From: Propionibacteriaceae bacterium
Lineage (GTDB): Bacteria; Actinomycetota; Actinomycetes; Propionibacteriales; Propionibacteriaceae
Reading direction: 5' to 3'
Length of the DNA: 5,088 nucleotides
Assembly: GCA_024636075.1 (NCBI GenBank)
Contig: JAGXHS010000054.1
Span: 1 to 5,088 of the forward strand
The notes under the pieces are model-generated. The model was given only the letters and a program-made list of their open reading frames with translations, was not told the DNA's origin and made no database searches. Of this stretch, positions 1-4,943 are shown piece after piece. Position 1 is the stretch's first letter. Each line of letters opens with the position of its first letter. Position numbers and translations under genes: made by a program.

Positions 1-329
1 ATCACGAAGCGGGTGAAACGCCAACTGAAGTAGCCCATCACTGCTGTGCCCGCCACCATCAGGCCCAGAAAAGACAATGTGATCCACCATGGGCCGGCAT
101 CCTGACGGGCCGACGGATTGAACAGCCCCTCGAAGGCGTCCCGTCCGAAAAAGATGGCGAAGCCCACCACAGCAATCCAGCCCTGGACGAAAGGGGTCAT
201 CGGGTGCGGGCGCTCCATCATCTTCTTTGCCGGCGGAAGCTGCTCCGTCGGTGCGCTGGCCGTCCACGGCGTCGATGGTTCGGATCCCCGCCCGGGTTCC
301 GGCTCGGGGGGTCTGTGCTGCTCGCTCAC
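1..329 (-). CDS. bPH2 (YdbT-like) membrane protein, N-terminal part
   Basis: Partial gene: the first 109 codons are present and the rest lies beyond the left edge. The start is GTG at 329-327, which shares four bases (GTGA) with the stop of the upstream PH-domain gene, so the two are probably translationally coupled. The N-terminus is a polar, proline-rich cytoplasmic stretch (about residues 1-40: VSEQHRPPEPEPG...). Then comes the ERPHPMTPFVQGW signature that opens YdbT-type proteins, a hydrophobic helix (VVGFAIFFG, about 52-60), and a second helix (WWITLSFLGLMVAGTAVMG, about 81-99). It ends in YFSWRFTRFV, which leads into the first bPH2 (PF03703) domain. Family members usually carry several bPH2 domains and pair with a small YdbS-like partner, as here. 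Molecular function is not established; a role at the membrane is inferred. Subfamily assignment rests on the N-terminal signature and the pairing only. Confidence 0.82.
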   Translation of the reverse strand, partial: MSEQHRPPEPEPGRGSEPSTPWTASAPTEQLPPAKKMMERPHPMTPFVQGWIAVVGFAIFFGRDAFEGLFNPSARQDAGPWWITLSFLGLMVAGTAVMGYFSWRFTRFV

Positions 330-814
330 AGCCCCACCGCTTGTGATTCGCCGAGCTCAGTGAGGCGGTCGCGCAGGTCTTCGGCCACTGCGAGGTCCAG
401 GCCCTCGATGACGGCGTTCGTCGCGGTGGCAGCGGTGATCAGCTGCAATGTCGCCATGCCGAATCTTCGCTCGATCGGACCAGATTGCATCTCCACCATC
501 TGCATCCGGCCATAGGGCACCACGGTCACCGAACGGAACCACAACCCCCTGCGGATGTACAGGTCGGTGTCGCGCTGCTGGTAGCCCCGTGCGGCCACCA
601 CAGCTGCCATTCGCCACCAGCGCCACGCGACCCAGAGCAACCCCAGTAGTGCCACGATGGCGGTGATCCACAAATTGGTGAAGATCAGCAGTGCTGGGAC
701 CACCAGCAACAGCTCGATGCCGTAGACGCTCAGCACCATCAGGCGCTTCAGGGGAAGGAAGTTCTTGGAGAGTGGTGTCCACGCTCCGCTTGGTGATGCG
801 AAAGTCGCCGTCAT
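326..814 (-). CDS. small bPH2-domain (YdbS-like) membrane protein
   Basis: A 162-residue protein of the usual size for the small bacterial PH-domain (PF03703, formerly DUF304) family. The N-terminus FASPSGAWTPLSK is typical. Two adjacent membrane helices follow (about 25-46 and 48-68, ending in WVAWRWW). The bPH2 domain is at about 78-152, with the characteristic run YIRRGLWFRSVTVVPYGRMQ, then VEMQSGP, RFGMATLQL and the ending EDLRDRLTEL. ATG at 814 is the only usable start: the frame is closed by a TGA nine codons upstream of it with no other initiator, and the ribosome site is weak (GGGA about 10 nt upstream). It lies 47 bp after the DUF1707 gene and its stop overlaps the next bPH2 gene by 4 bp, so the three look like one operon. 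Biochemical role is unknown. Confidence 0.9.
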   Translation of the reverse strand: MTATFASPSGAWTPLSKNFLPLKRLMVLSVYGIELLLVVPALLIFTNLWITAIVALLGLLWVAWRWWRMAAVVAARGYQQRDTDLYIRRGLWFRSVTVVPYGRMQMVEMQSGPIERRFGMATLQLITAATATNAVIEGLDLAVAEDLRDRLTELGESQAVGL

Positions 815-861
815 GTAGTTGATGTTCCCACGAGTCGAGCTCTCGGTTCATCTCGGAGTCG

Positions 862-1512
862 TCAGCTCAGGCCGAGCCGCTTGCCGATGCTCTTGTGTTC
901 GGGGCCGTAGACGGTGACTTCGCCCATCATCACCAGCCCTTTGACCACCAGCACGACATCATTCGGATCCTCTGGTGGCATGCCCTTCTGTTTGGTCTCA
1001 CCCATGATGTGAGTGACGTCGAAACGCACGGTGATCCCGGCTGGGGCCCAGATCTTCACTTCACCCAGCATCACATTGACATTCATCACGGCGTTCGGCC
1101 CGTCCCAGATGGCGGTCCGAAGATCAAACCTGGCCTCACCCAGCACCACGTTCGCAGACGTGCGCTGGTGCAGTCGCCAGCTGCCTTCCCGCCGAACCGT
1201 CGACAAGATGGACGTCACGTTGTCGGCTTGCTGGGAAGCGTGCGCAGGATCGACAACGATGCCGCTGTTGCTGGGCTGGGTGCGGTACTGTGCGACGGCT
1301 CCGGCTCTCGGCATCAGATCCCCGGTGAGATCTTCCAGATCACCGAAGGTCTTGGCCTTCCAAACACTGCTGATGCGCTCATCGTGTTCCTCGCGAGTGA
1401 TCCGGCCTTCGGCGTAGGCGTTGTTGAGCACCTCGGCGACCGTGTTGCGGTCGGCGTCAGCACACCGAATGTCACGACGGGACGGCTGAAGGTTCCCGGG
1501 ATTCTCGCTCAT
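862..1512 (-). CDS. DUF1707 protein with LiaF-like C-terminal repeats
   Basis: A 216-residue protein with two parts. Residues 11-66 are a DUF1707 (SHOCT-like, PF08044) domain: RDIRCADADR, AEVLNNAYAEGRIT, EEHDERI, and FGDLEDLTGDL. A linker (67-95) leads to a C-terminal region (about 97-211) resembling the C-terminal domain of LiaF/YvqF (cell-wall antibiotic response). In it the motif [VLM][LM]GE recurs four times: VVLGEARFDL (122-131), VMLGEVKIW (147-155), IMGETK (169-174) and VMMGEVTVYG (194-203). This pattern suits a right-handed beta structure with one strand set per motif. No membrane helix is seen. ATG at 1512 has no Shine-Dalgarno but sits 6 nt after TACATT, which fits a leaderless message. 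Being first in line before two membrane PH proteins, a part in envelope sensing is likely but inferred. DUF1707 identity is firm; the LiaF relation is less so. Confidence 0.92.
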   Translation of the reverse strand: MSENPGNLQPSRRDIRCADADRNTVAEVLNNAYAEGRITREEHDERISSVWKAKTFGDLEDLTGDLMPRAGAVAQYRTQPSNSGIVVDPAHASQQADNVTSILSTVRREGSWRLHQRTSANVVLGEARFDLRTAIWDGPNAVMNVNVMLGEVKIWAPAGITVRFDVTHIMGETKQKGMPPEDPNDVVLVVKGLVMMGEVTVYGPEHKSIGKRLGLS

Positions 1513-1518
1513 GGAACC

Positions 1519-1546
1519 AATGTAGGCGACAACAGCGTGGCGTCAG
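1519..1546 (-). promoter_or_regulatory. Predicted promoter of the DUF1707-bPH2 operon, leaderless
   Basis: On the minus strand, CTGACG (1546-1541) is followed after 16 bp by TACATT (1524-1519). The ATG begins 6 bp after the TACATT. This puts the expected transcription start on or next to the A of the ATG, and no ribosome site exists upstream. Hexamers are seen in the sequence; promoter activity is inferred. Confidence 0.5.
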
Positions 1547-1633
1547 CTGTGCCCAACCGCTCCGGTGGTCGATTCAGGGAGAACCCCGGTACCGTTGCGG
1601 CTCACATTGTGGGTTGCGGCTTTGCCACCGTAG

Positions 1634-1704
1634 AGCGGGCGACGGGAATCGAACCCGCGTGTTCAGCTTGGGAAGCTGACGCTCTGCCATTGAGCTACGC
1701 CCGC
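1634..1704 (-). tRNA. tRNA-Gly, anticodon CCC
   Basis: A complete 71-nt cloverleaf on the minus strand. The acceptor stem GCGGGCG pairs fully with CGCCCGC, followed by discriminator T. The D arm is GCTC/GAGC with a 7-nt loop; the anticodon arm is TCAGC/GCTGA with loop TTCCCAA, giving anticodon CCC (reads GGG). There is a 4-nt variable region, and a T arm GCGGG/CCCGT with loop TTCGATT and one G-U pair. CCA is not encoded (TCTA follows), so it is added after transcription. No other tRNA is adjacent. It lies between the repeat region upstream and the DUF1707 promoter downstream, both on the same strand. Confidence 0.97.
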
Positions 1705-1736
1705 GCTTGTGCGAGTTCTCGGCTCGCGACGTCGAG

Positions 1737-1742
1737 AGTCTA
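1737..1742 (-). promoter_or_regulatory. Possible -10 box for tRNA-Gly
   Basis: TAGACT on the minus strand fits the actinobacterial TANNNT form and lies 32 bp before the tRNA 5' end, a normal leader length. No convincing -35 hexamer was found at 16-18 bp, so the call is weak. Confidence 0.3.
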
Positions 1743-1810
1743 GCGCACACCAATCACGCCCCGGCACCCGTCCAAGGCACACTTCCCGTCGATGCGTGGC
1801 ACAGGCAGCC

Positions 1811-1912
1811 GTCACGCTGGCGTCTCTCGGTCGCGCTGGCGTCTCTCCGTCGCGCTGGCGTCCACCGGTCACGCTGGCGTCTCTCCGTCGCGCTGGCGTC
1901 CACCGGTCACGC
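1811..1912. repeat. 19-bp minisatellite, block 1
   Basis: Five full 19-bp units plus a 7-bp remnant (GTCACGC), starting at 1811, 1830, 1849, 1868 and 1887. Each unit contains the unchanged core GCTGGCGTC. The 10 bp between cores come in two versions: A = CACCGGTCAC (1863, 1901) and B = TCTCCGTCGC (1844, 1882, and with one change at 1825). The order left to right is B, B, A, B, A. There are no gaps between units, so these are tandem repeats and not a spacer-separated array. Confidence 0.93.
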
Positions 1913-1969
1913 CGCTGCTTGAGCGCAAGGGTGACGACCGGGCGCAAGCGTCACGCGGTATCGCGAGCG
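1913..1969. repeat. 57-bp element, copy 1
   Basis: Begins directly where the minisatellite ends, with CGCTGCTTGAGCGCAAG, and ends GGTATCGCGAGCG. It matches copy 2 at 56 of 57 positions (T at 1931 here, G there). Internal structure: GCGCAAG occurs twice, exactly 19 bp apart (1923 and 1942); GTGACG (1931 region) can pair with CGTCAC (1949 region); and CGCG-GTAT-CGCG is a short perfect dyad. Function unknown. Confidence 0.9.
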
Positions 1970-2002
1970 TCGCGCGGATCCATCGCGACGGATGAACCCG
2001 CC

Positions 2003-2085
2003 GTCGCGCTGGCGTCCACCGGTCACGCTGGCGTCCACCGGTCACGCTGGCGTCCCTCCGTCGCGCTCGCGTCTCTCCGTCGTGC
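2003..2085. repeat. 19-bp minisatellite, block 2
   Basis: Four full units starting at 2003, 2022, 2041 and 2060 plus a 7-bp remnant (GTCGTGC). The box order is A, A, B, B; the two B boxes (2055, 2074) each carry one change, and one core reads GCTCGCGTC. Together with its 57-bp element the block lies at a 173-bp offset from block 1, so a segmental duplication of about 100 bp followed by change in the unit order is the simplest origin. Confidence 0.92.
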
Positions 2086-2142
2086 CGCTGCTTGAGCGCA
2101 AGGGGGACGACCGGGCGCAAGCGTCACGCGGTATCGCGAGCG
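2086..2142. repeat. 57-bp element, copy 2
   Basis: Second copy, again placed directly after the minisatellite remnant, and ending 17 bp before the stop codon of the MazF-like gene. The single difference from copy 1 (G in place of T) breaks the first arm of the GTGACG/CGTCAC dyad; the CGCG-GTAT-CGCG dyad is kept. Being so close to the gene end, it would be within the 3' end of that transcript. Confidence 0.9.
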
Positions 2143-2159
2143 CGACGGTGAGCGGTGAC

Positions 2160-2696
2160 TCAGGCGTCCCAGTAGCGCTCGATGCCGGCGGCCACCTCTG
2201 CGAACCGATCGCGGTCCAAGGCGACACTCACTCGGCGGATCTCATTCGGATCCATCCTCAGGATGCGGTCGACCCGCACCTCGCTCGGACGGCGGCGCCG
2301 ATCCCAGTCGCCGGAGCCGACGTCCACCCAGTACCGACCCTCGCCGGCTTCCTGAGCGGCGTCGCGGTCGTGATCCTTGCTGGTCAGTGCCACGCACAGC
2401 AGCCAGTCCCGGTCGCGGCCAATGACCAGCACCGGACGATCCTTGCCCTCGGTGTAGTCCTCCTCGTAGGGCACCCAGCCCCACACGATCTCGCCGGGGT
2501 CGGCCATCTCGCCGGGGTGGGGAGCGTAGGTCACCGGTGGTTTGCTGGTGAAGTCTCCGGGGTAGTCCCAGGCCGGGTCCGCAGAGGTCCGGGACGTACG
2601 CGTCGACTTCCTGACACGGGACTTGCGCATCTGGTCGAGGGCGGCGTCACGCACCACCCGGCCGACCGAACGCATCAGGCTCCGGGGAACCTCCAT
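2160..2696 (-). CDS. PemK/MazF-family protein (orphan actinobacterial type)
   Basis: A 178-residue protein. The MazF-like fold begins at about residue 67: PGEIVWGWVPYEED (67-80), GKDRPVLVIGR (84-94, the RPVL signature), LTSKDHD (104-110), and a C-terminal PSEVRVDRILR (137-147). Toxins of this family cut single-stranded RNA at short motifs. Compared with the usual length of about 110 residues, this one has some 65 extra N-terminal residues, with a basic stretch (RKSRVRKSTRTSR, 24-36) and a linker. ATG at 2696 overlaps the stop of the membrane-protein gene as TGATG, with GAGG about 10 nt upstream; Met8 is a possible later start. The reading frame is open further upstream, but that part only shadows the neighbouring gene. 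No antitoxin of a known class adjoins it. Lone PemK-like proteins of this type are known in Actinobacteria; whether it is toxic cannot be told from sequence. Confidence 0.92.
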   Translation of the reverse strand: MEVPRSLMRSVGRVVRDAALDQMRKSRVRKSTRTSRTSADPAWDYPGDFTSKPPVTYAPHPGEMADPGEIVWGWVPYEEDYTEGKDRPVLVIGRDRDWLLCVALTSKDHDRDAAQEAGEGRYWVDVGSGDWDRRRRPSEVRVDRILRMDPNEIRRVSVALDRDRFAEVAAGIERYWDA

Positions 2697-3325
2697 CAGG
2701 ACGCATCCTCGTCGCGGTAGCGGGGCAGTCGTCCGTAGAACACGTCCTCCCGCTCGGTGGCCTCCACCGGTTCGCCGCTGCGGAAGAGCGCCCAGTGGTG
2801 GAAATATCGGCCCACCGGCGGCAGCCACAGGATGATGGTGCCGATCACTGCCAGGGGGACCGCCACCCACGCCCACTCGTTGACGAAGTAGGCGAGAGCG
2901 CTCAGTGCCGTGGCCCCCAGAGACGCGACGCGACTCCACCGGTGGCCATTCCAGGCATTGAAGGCGGAGATTGCCGCTGAACTGGTCATGGCCAGAGCGA
3001 TCAACGCCAGCACCACGACCCCGACCACTGATTGCCAGGATCCCGGCCGCGGGTCGGTCAACTGGATCAGACGGGACGACTCGGCGAAACCGGCCACATG
3101 GATTGCGTCCCACCACGACTTCCCGTATCCAGCAGCGGCAGCGACCGCTGCCGCATAGAGGAAGGAGATACCGATGATCATCACGGTGTCGCGCCGTGGC
3201 TGTCCGGTGGCCTCGCTGAGTGGCACTTGTTGTTCGATCACATCGATCGGCGGCAGTGTCTGGATCGGTCGCGCTTCGGAGTGTTGCATCTCCCGGCTGA
3301 GGCGTGCCGACGCATCCATGGACAT
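2696..3325 (-). CDS. Four-helix membrane protein of unknown function
   Basis: A 209-residue protein that I do not recognise. A polar, probably cytoplasmic N-terminus (1-46, with QTLPPIDVIEQQVPLSE) is followed by four predicted membrane helices: about 47-66 (TVMIIGISFLYAAAVAAAAG), 98-122, 131-150 and 153-170. Between helices 1 and 2 is a 30-residue loop (KSWWDAIHVAGFAESSRLIQ...). The C-terminal tail is charged (ATEREDVFYGRLPRYRDEDAS). I chose ATG at 3325 because GAAGAAGGGG lies 5 nt before it. ATG at 3346, with GAGAGG 4 nt upstream, would add seven residues (MSEEGVN) and is almost as good. The stop overlaps the start of the MazF-like gene by one base, so the two are probably co-translated. The gap to the amidohydrolase gene upstream contains a terminator-like stem, so a separate promoter is likely; none is clear. 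Confidence 0.85.
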   Translation of the reverse strand: MSMDASARLSREMQHSEARPIQTLPPIDVIEQQVPLSEATGQPRRDTVMIIGISFLYAAAVAAAAGYGKSWWDAIHVAGFAESSRLIQLTDPRPGSWQSVVGVVVLALIALAMTSSAAISAFNAWNGHRWSRVASLGATALSALAYFVNEWAWVAVPLAVIGTIILWLPPVGRYFHHWALFRSGEPVEATEREDVFYGRLPRYRDEDAS

Positions 3326-3396
3326 GTTCACCCCTTCTTCACTCATTGGACCTCTCGCAGATATCAACGACGCTGCACATGGTACTTCGCGGGCGA

Positions 3397-3436
3397 GTCG
3401 GCGGCTGTGCGGAATTGACGGCTGGCAGCCGCTGAC
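3397..3436 (-). terminator. Stem-loop after the amidohydrolase gene
   Basis: GTCGGCGGCTG (3397-3407) and CAGCCGCTGAC (3426-3436) are inverted repeats of 11 bp with a single mismatch, around an 18-nt loop. The minus-strand message would meet it 5 nt after the amidohydrolase stop. No T-run follows, as is common for hairpins in G+C-rich actinobacteria, so termination efficiency is uncertain. Confidence 0.5.
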
Positions 3437-3440
3437 ACAC

Positions 3441-4655
3441 TCACCGGCTGAAGCGCATCGCCAATTCGGCGAGCAGCGTCGCACCGTCAGCGATCACCTG
3501 GTCGTCGAACGTCGCGTACGCGGAGTGGTTGTATGACGCCGTCTCGTGATCCGAACCCTCCGGGACGGCAGAGAGGGCGATGAAGGTTCCGGGGACCTCG
3601 GTGAGCACCCGTGAGAAGTCCTCCGAGCCAGCCAGGGGATGCTCCCACGTGGTGTGGCGCTCGTCACCGAACAGGTCGCGGATCACCTCGGAGACGAAGT
3701 CGGTTTGGTCTGGATCATTGCTGGTCAGTGGGTACTGGTTGGCCATCATGACCTCAGCGGTGACGCCATGCGAGGCGGCGACGTTTTCCAGCATCGGTGG
3801 CACCAGATCGAAGAGTCGTTGCTGTGTCCGGGTGCTGAAGCTGCGAACGGTCGCCTCGAAGTGGGCGGTCTCCGGGATCACGTTGCGGATCGAGCCACCC
3901 ACGATCTTGCCGACGGTGATGACAGCTGGATCGAAGATGTCGATGTGGCGGGACAGGAACACCTGGGTTGCCAGCACCATGTCGCAGACTGCTGGTACCG
4001 GGTCAGCCGCCGAGTGCGGCGCCGACCCGTGACCGCCTCGTCCTGTGACCGTGACGTCCAGCGTGTCGCAGGCGCTCATCATGGCACCGTGACGGACTGC
4101 GAACTGGCCGTGCGGCTCGAGGGCGGAGAAGACGTGGATGGCATAGGCAGCGTCAGCCCGGCGCCCGGCGGCGTCCAGGACGCCCTCGGCAACCATGTAG
4201 GAGGCGCCGTCGCACCCTTCCTCGCCCGGCTGGAACATGAACACCACGTCGGCCACCAACTCATCGGCAGCCGCGCACAGCGCACGAACCGCACCAACCA
4301 GGATCGACATGTGCAGGTCGTGACCGCAGGCGTGCATCGCATGGTTGCTGCTTGCGAAATCAAGACCGGTCTGCTCGTCGACGGGCAGACCATCCATGTC
4401 ACCACGCAGCAAGACGACAGGTCGTTCGCCGTCATCCTGGGCCTTGCCACGAAGCGGGGCCTTCCCCCGAAGCACGGCAGTGATGCTGGTCAACTGCTCA
4501 CCGCAGCTGATTTCGAGATCCAGACCCTCCAGCGCGGTCAGTAGCCGCGCCTGGGTGTTTGGCAGTTGCAATCCCACCTCAGGGATCTGGTGCAGTTCTC
4601 GACGCAGGGACACCAGTTCACTCTCGATCCCGGCGACGTAGTCACGGACTGTCAC
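3441..4655 (-). CDS. M20-family metal-dependent amidohydrolase
   Basis: A 404-residue cytoplasmic enzyme of the M20D (hippurate/N-acyl-amino-acid amidohydrolase) group, full length. Members hydrolyse the amide bond of N-acyl amino acids or related conjugates; the substrate here is not predictable. Visible motifs: LRRELHQIPEVG (17-28); VLLRGDMDGLPVDE (81-94); MHACGHDLHMSIL (107-119); FQPGEEG (141-147); AIHV (172-175); GRGGHGSAPH (205-214, start of the dimerisation domain); IRNVIPE (256-262); GSEDFS (343-348); and NHSAYATFDD (376-385). Likely metal ligands are Cys110, His112, Glu146, His174 and His377, with Glu145 as catalytic base, so the active site appears intact. The start is GTG at 4655 with AGGGGGG about 8 nt upstream. 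An 18-bp in-frame duplication gives LRGKAP-LRGKAQ at residues 62-73. No signal peptide. It stands alone between a long upstream gap and a stem-loop. Confidence 0.96.
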   Translation of the reverse strand: MTVRDYVAGIESELVSLRRELHQIPEVGLQLPNTQARLLTALEGLDLEISCGEQLTSITAVLRGKAPLRGKAQDDGERPVVLLRGDMDGLPVDEQTGLDFASSNHAMHACGHDLHMSILVGAVRALCAAADELVADVVFMFQPGEEGCDGASYMVAEGVLDAAGRRADAAYAIHVFSALEPHGQFAVRHGAMMSACDTLDVTVTGRGGHGSAPHSAADPVPAVCDMVLATQVFLSRHIDIFDPAVITVGKIVGGSIRNVIPETAHFEATVRSFSTRTQQRLFDLVPPMLENVAASHGVTAEVMMANQYPLTSNDPDQTDFVSEVIRDLFGDERHTTWEHPLAGSEDFSRVLTEVPGTFIALSAVPEGSDHETASYNHSAYATFDDQVIADGATLLAELAMRFSR

Positions 4656-4670
4656 GGTGCTTCCCCCCTG
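4656..4670 (-). promoter_or_regulatory. Ribosome binding site of the amidohydrolase
   Basis: The minus strand reads AGGGGGGAA ending about 6 nt before the GTG at 4655. This strong purine tract supports the GTG over the later in-frame starts. Confidence 0.6.
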
Positions 4671-4931
4671 TGTGGCGAGCGACGATCTTTCGTTCGGGCG
4701 GTGCTGATCCTGGTCGGCGGTGCAAGAAATTGGGAATTCGGCCAGGGAGCCACCGGTTGCAGCTTATCTGCTGGCATGGCCTGAACGGCTGGCAAGGGGG
4801 TGCTCACCACGACAGGGGGGAACAGCACGAGCGGGGAAGAACGCTGCCTGATCGGTTGTGCCGCGCTGAGCACCCTGCTGCTGGCTTAGGACACGCGAAG
4901 GAATAAGGTAGGTATTTGGTGCTGGAGGCTC

Positions 4932-4937
4932 TAGGAT
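4932..4937 (+). promoter_or_regulatory. Possible -10 box of the transposase gene
   Basis: TAGGAT fits TANNNT and lies 6 nt before the ATG at 4944, the spacing expected for a leaderless message. GGAGG occurs at 4924-4928 but is 15 nt from the ATG, too far for a usual ribosome site. No clear -35 box. Confidence 0.35.
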
Positions 4938-4943
4938 TGTGCT

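Larger units (their letters stand above)
1705..2159. other. 455-bp non-coding region with repeats
   Basis: No credible gene lies between the tRNA 5' end and the MazF-like stop codon. Several frames stay open here only because a 19-bp unit passes through all three frames and is G+C-rich; the translations are Arg/Ala/Ser-rich and low in complexity. The stretch holds a unique segment next to the tRNA (1705-1810), repeat block 1 with its 57-bp element (1811-1969), a short unique spacer (1970-2002), repeat block 2 with the second 57-bp element (2003-2142), and 17 bases before the stop codon. Confidence 0.8.
4656..4943. other. 288-bp intergenic region between divergent genes
   Basis: No convincing gene on either strand: the open frames here have no family features or ribosome sites and overlap known genes out of frame. 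It should hold the minus-strand promoter of the amidohydrolase and the left end of the insertion sequence. An inverted repeat is present: GGGTGCTCA (4798-4806) and TGAGCACCC (4867-4875), 9 bp perfect with 60 bp between. The direct repeat CTGCTGGC occurs at 4768 and 4878. The base composition is more A+T-rich near 4728-4740 and 4898-4917. Confidence 0.6.

Noticed and set aside
357..851. Alternative minus-strand frame of 164 codons over the small bPH2 gene
   Set aside because: It is a shifted reading of the bPH2 gene; only the 326-814 frame gives the PH-domain signature.
1634..1704. tRNA-Gly as an integration (att) site
   Set aside because: I found no second copy of the tRNA 3' end in the window and no integrase; flanking genes look like ordinary chromosome.
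895..1743. Plus-strand open frame of 282 codons opposite the DUF1707 gene and the tRNA
   Set aside because: It runs through the tRNA and mirrors a clear minus-strand gene; the translation is His/Gly-rich with no family features. Antisense frames stay open in G+C-rich coding DNA.
1811..2142. CRISPR array or repeat-protein gene
   Set aside because: There are no unique spacers, since units abut with a 19-bp period, and no cas gene. As a protein, 19 is not a multiple of three, so each unit shifts the frame and the several open frames are all low-complexity.
2697..3116. N-terminal extension of the MazF-like frame to 318 residues
   Set aside because: The added 140 residues are an out-of-frame reading of the membrane-protein gene, rich in Arg/Gly/Pro. 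The TGATG overlap gives a natural start at 2696.
3639..4544. Plus-strand open frame of 301 codons opposite the amidohydrolase
   Set aside because: Lies wholly within a gene with all M20 motifs on the other strand; its protein has no recognisable features.
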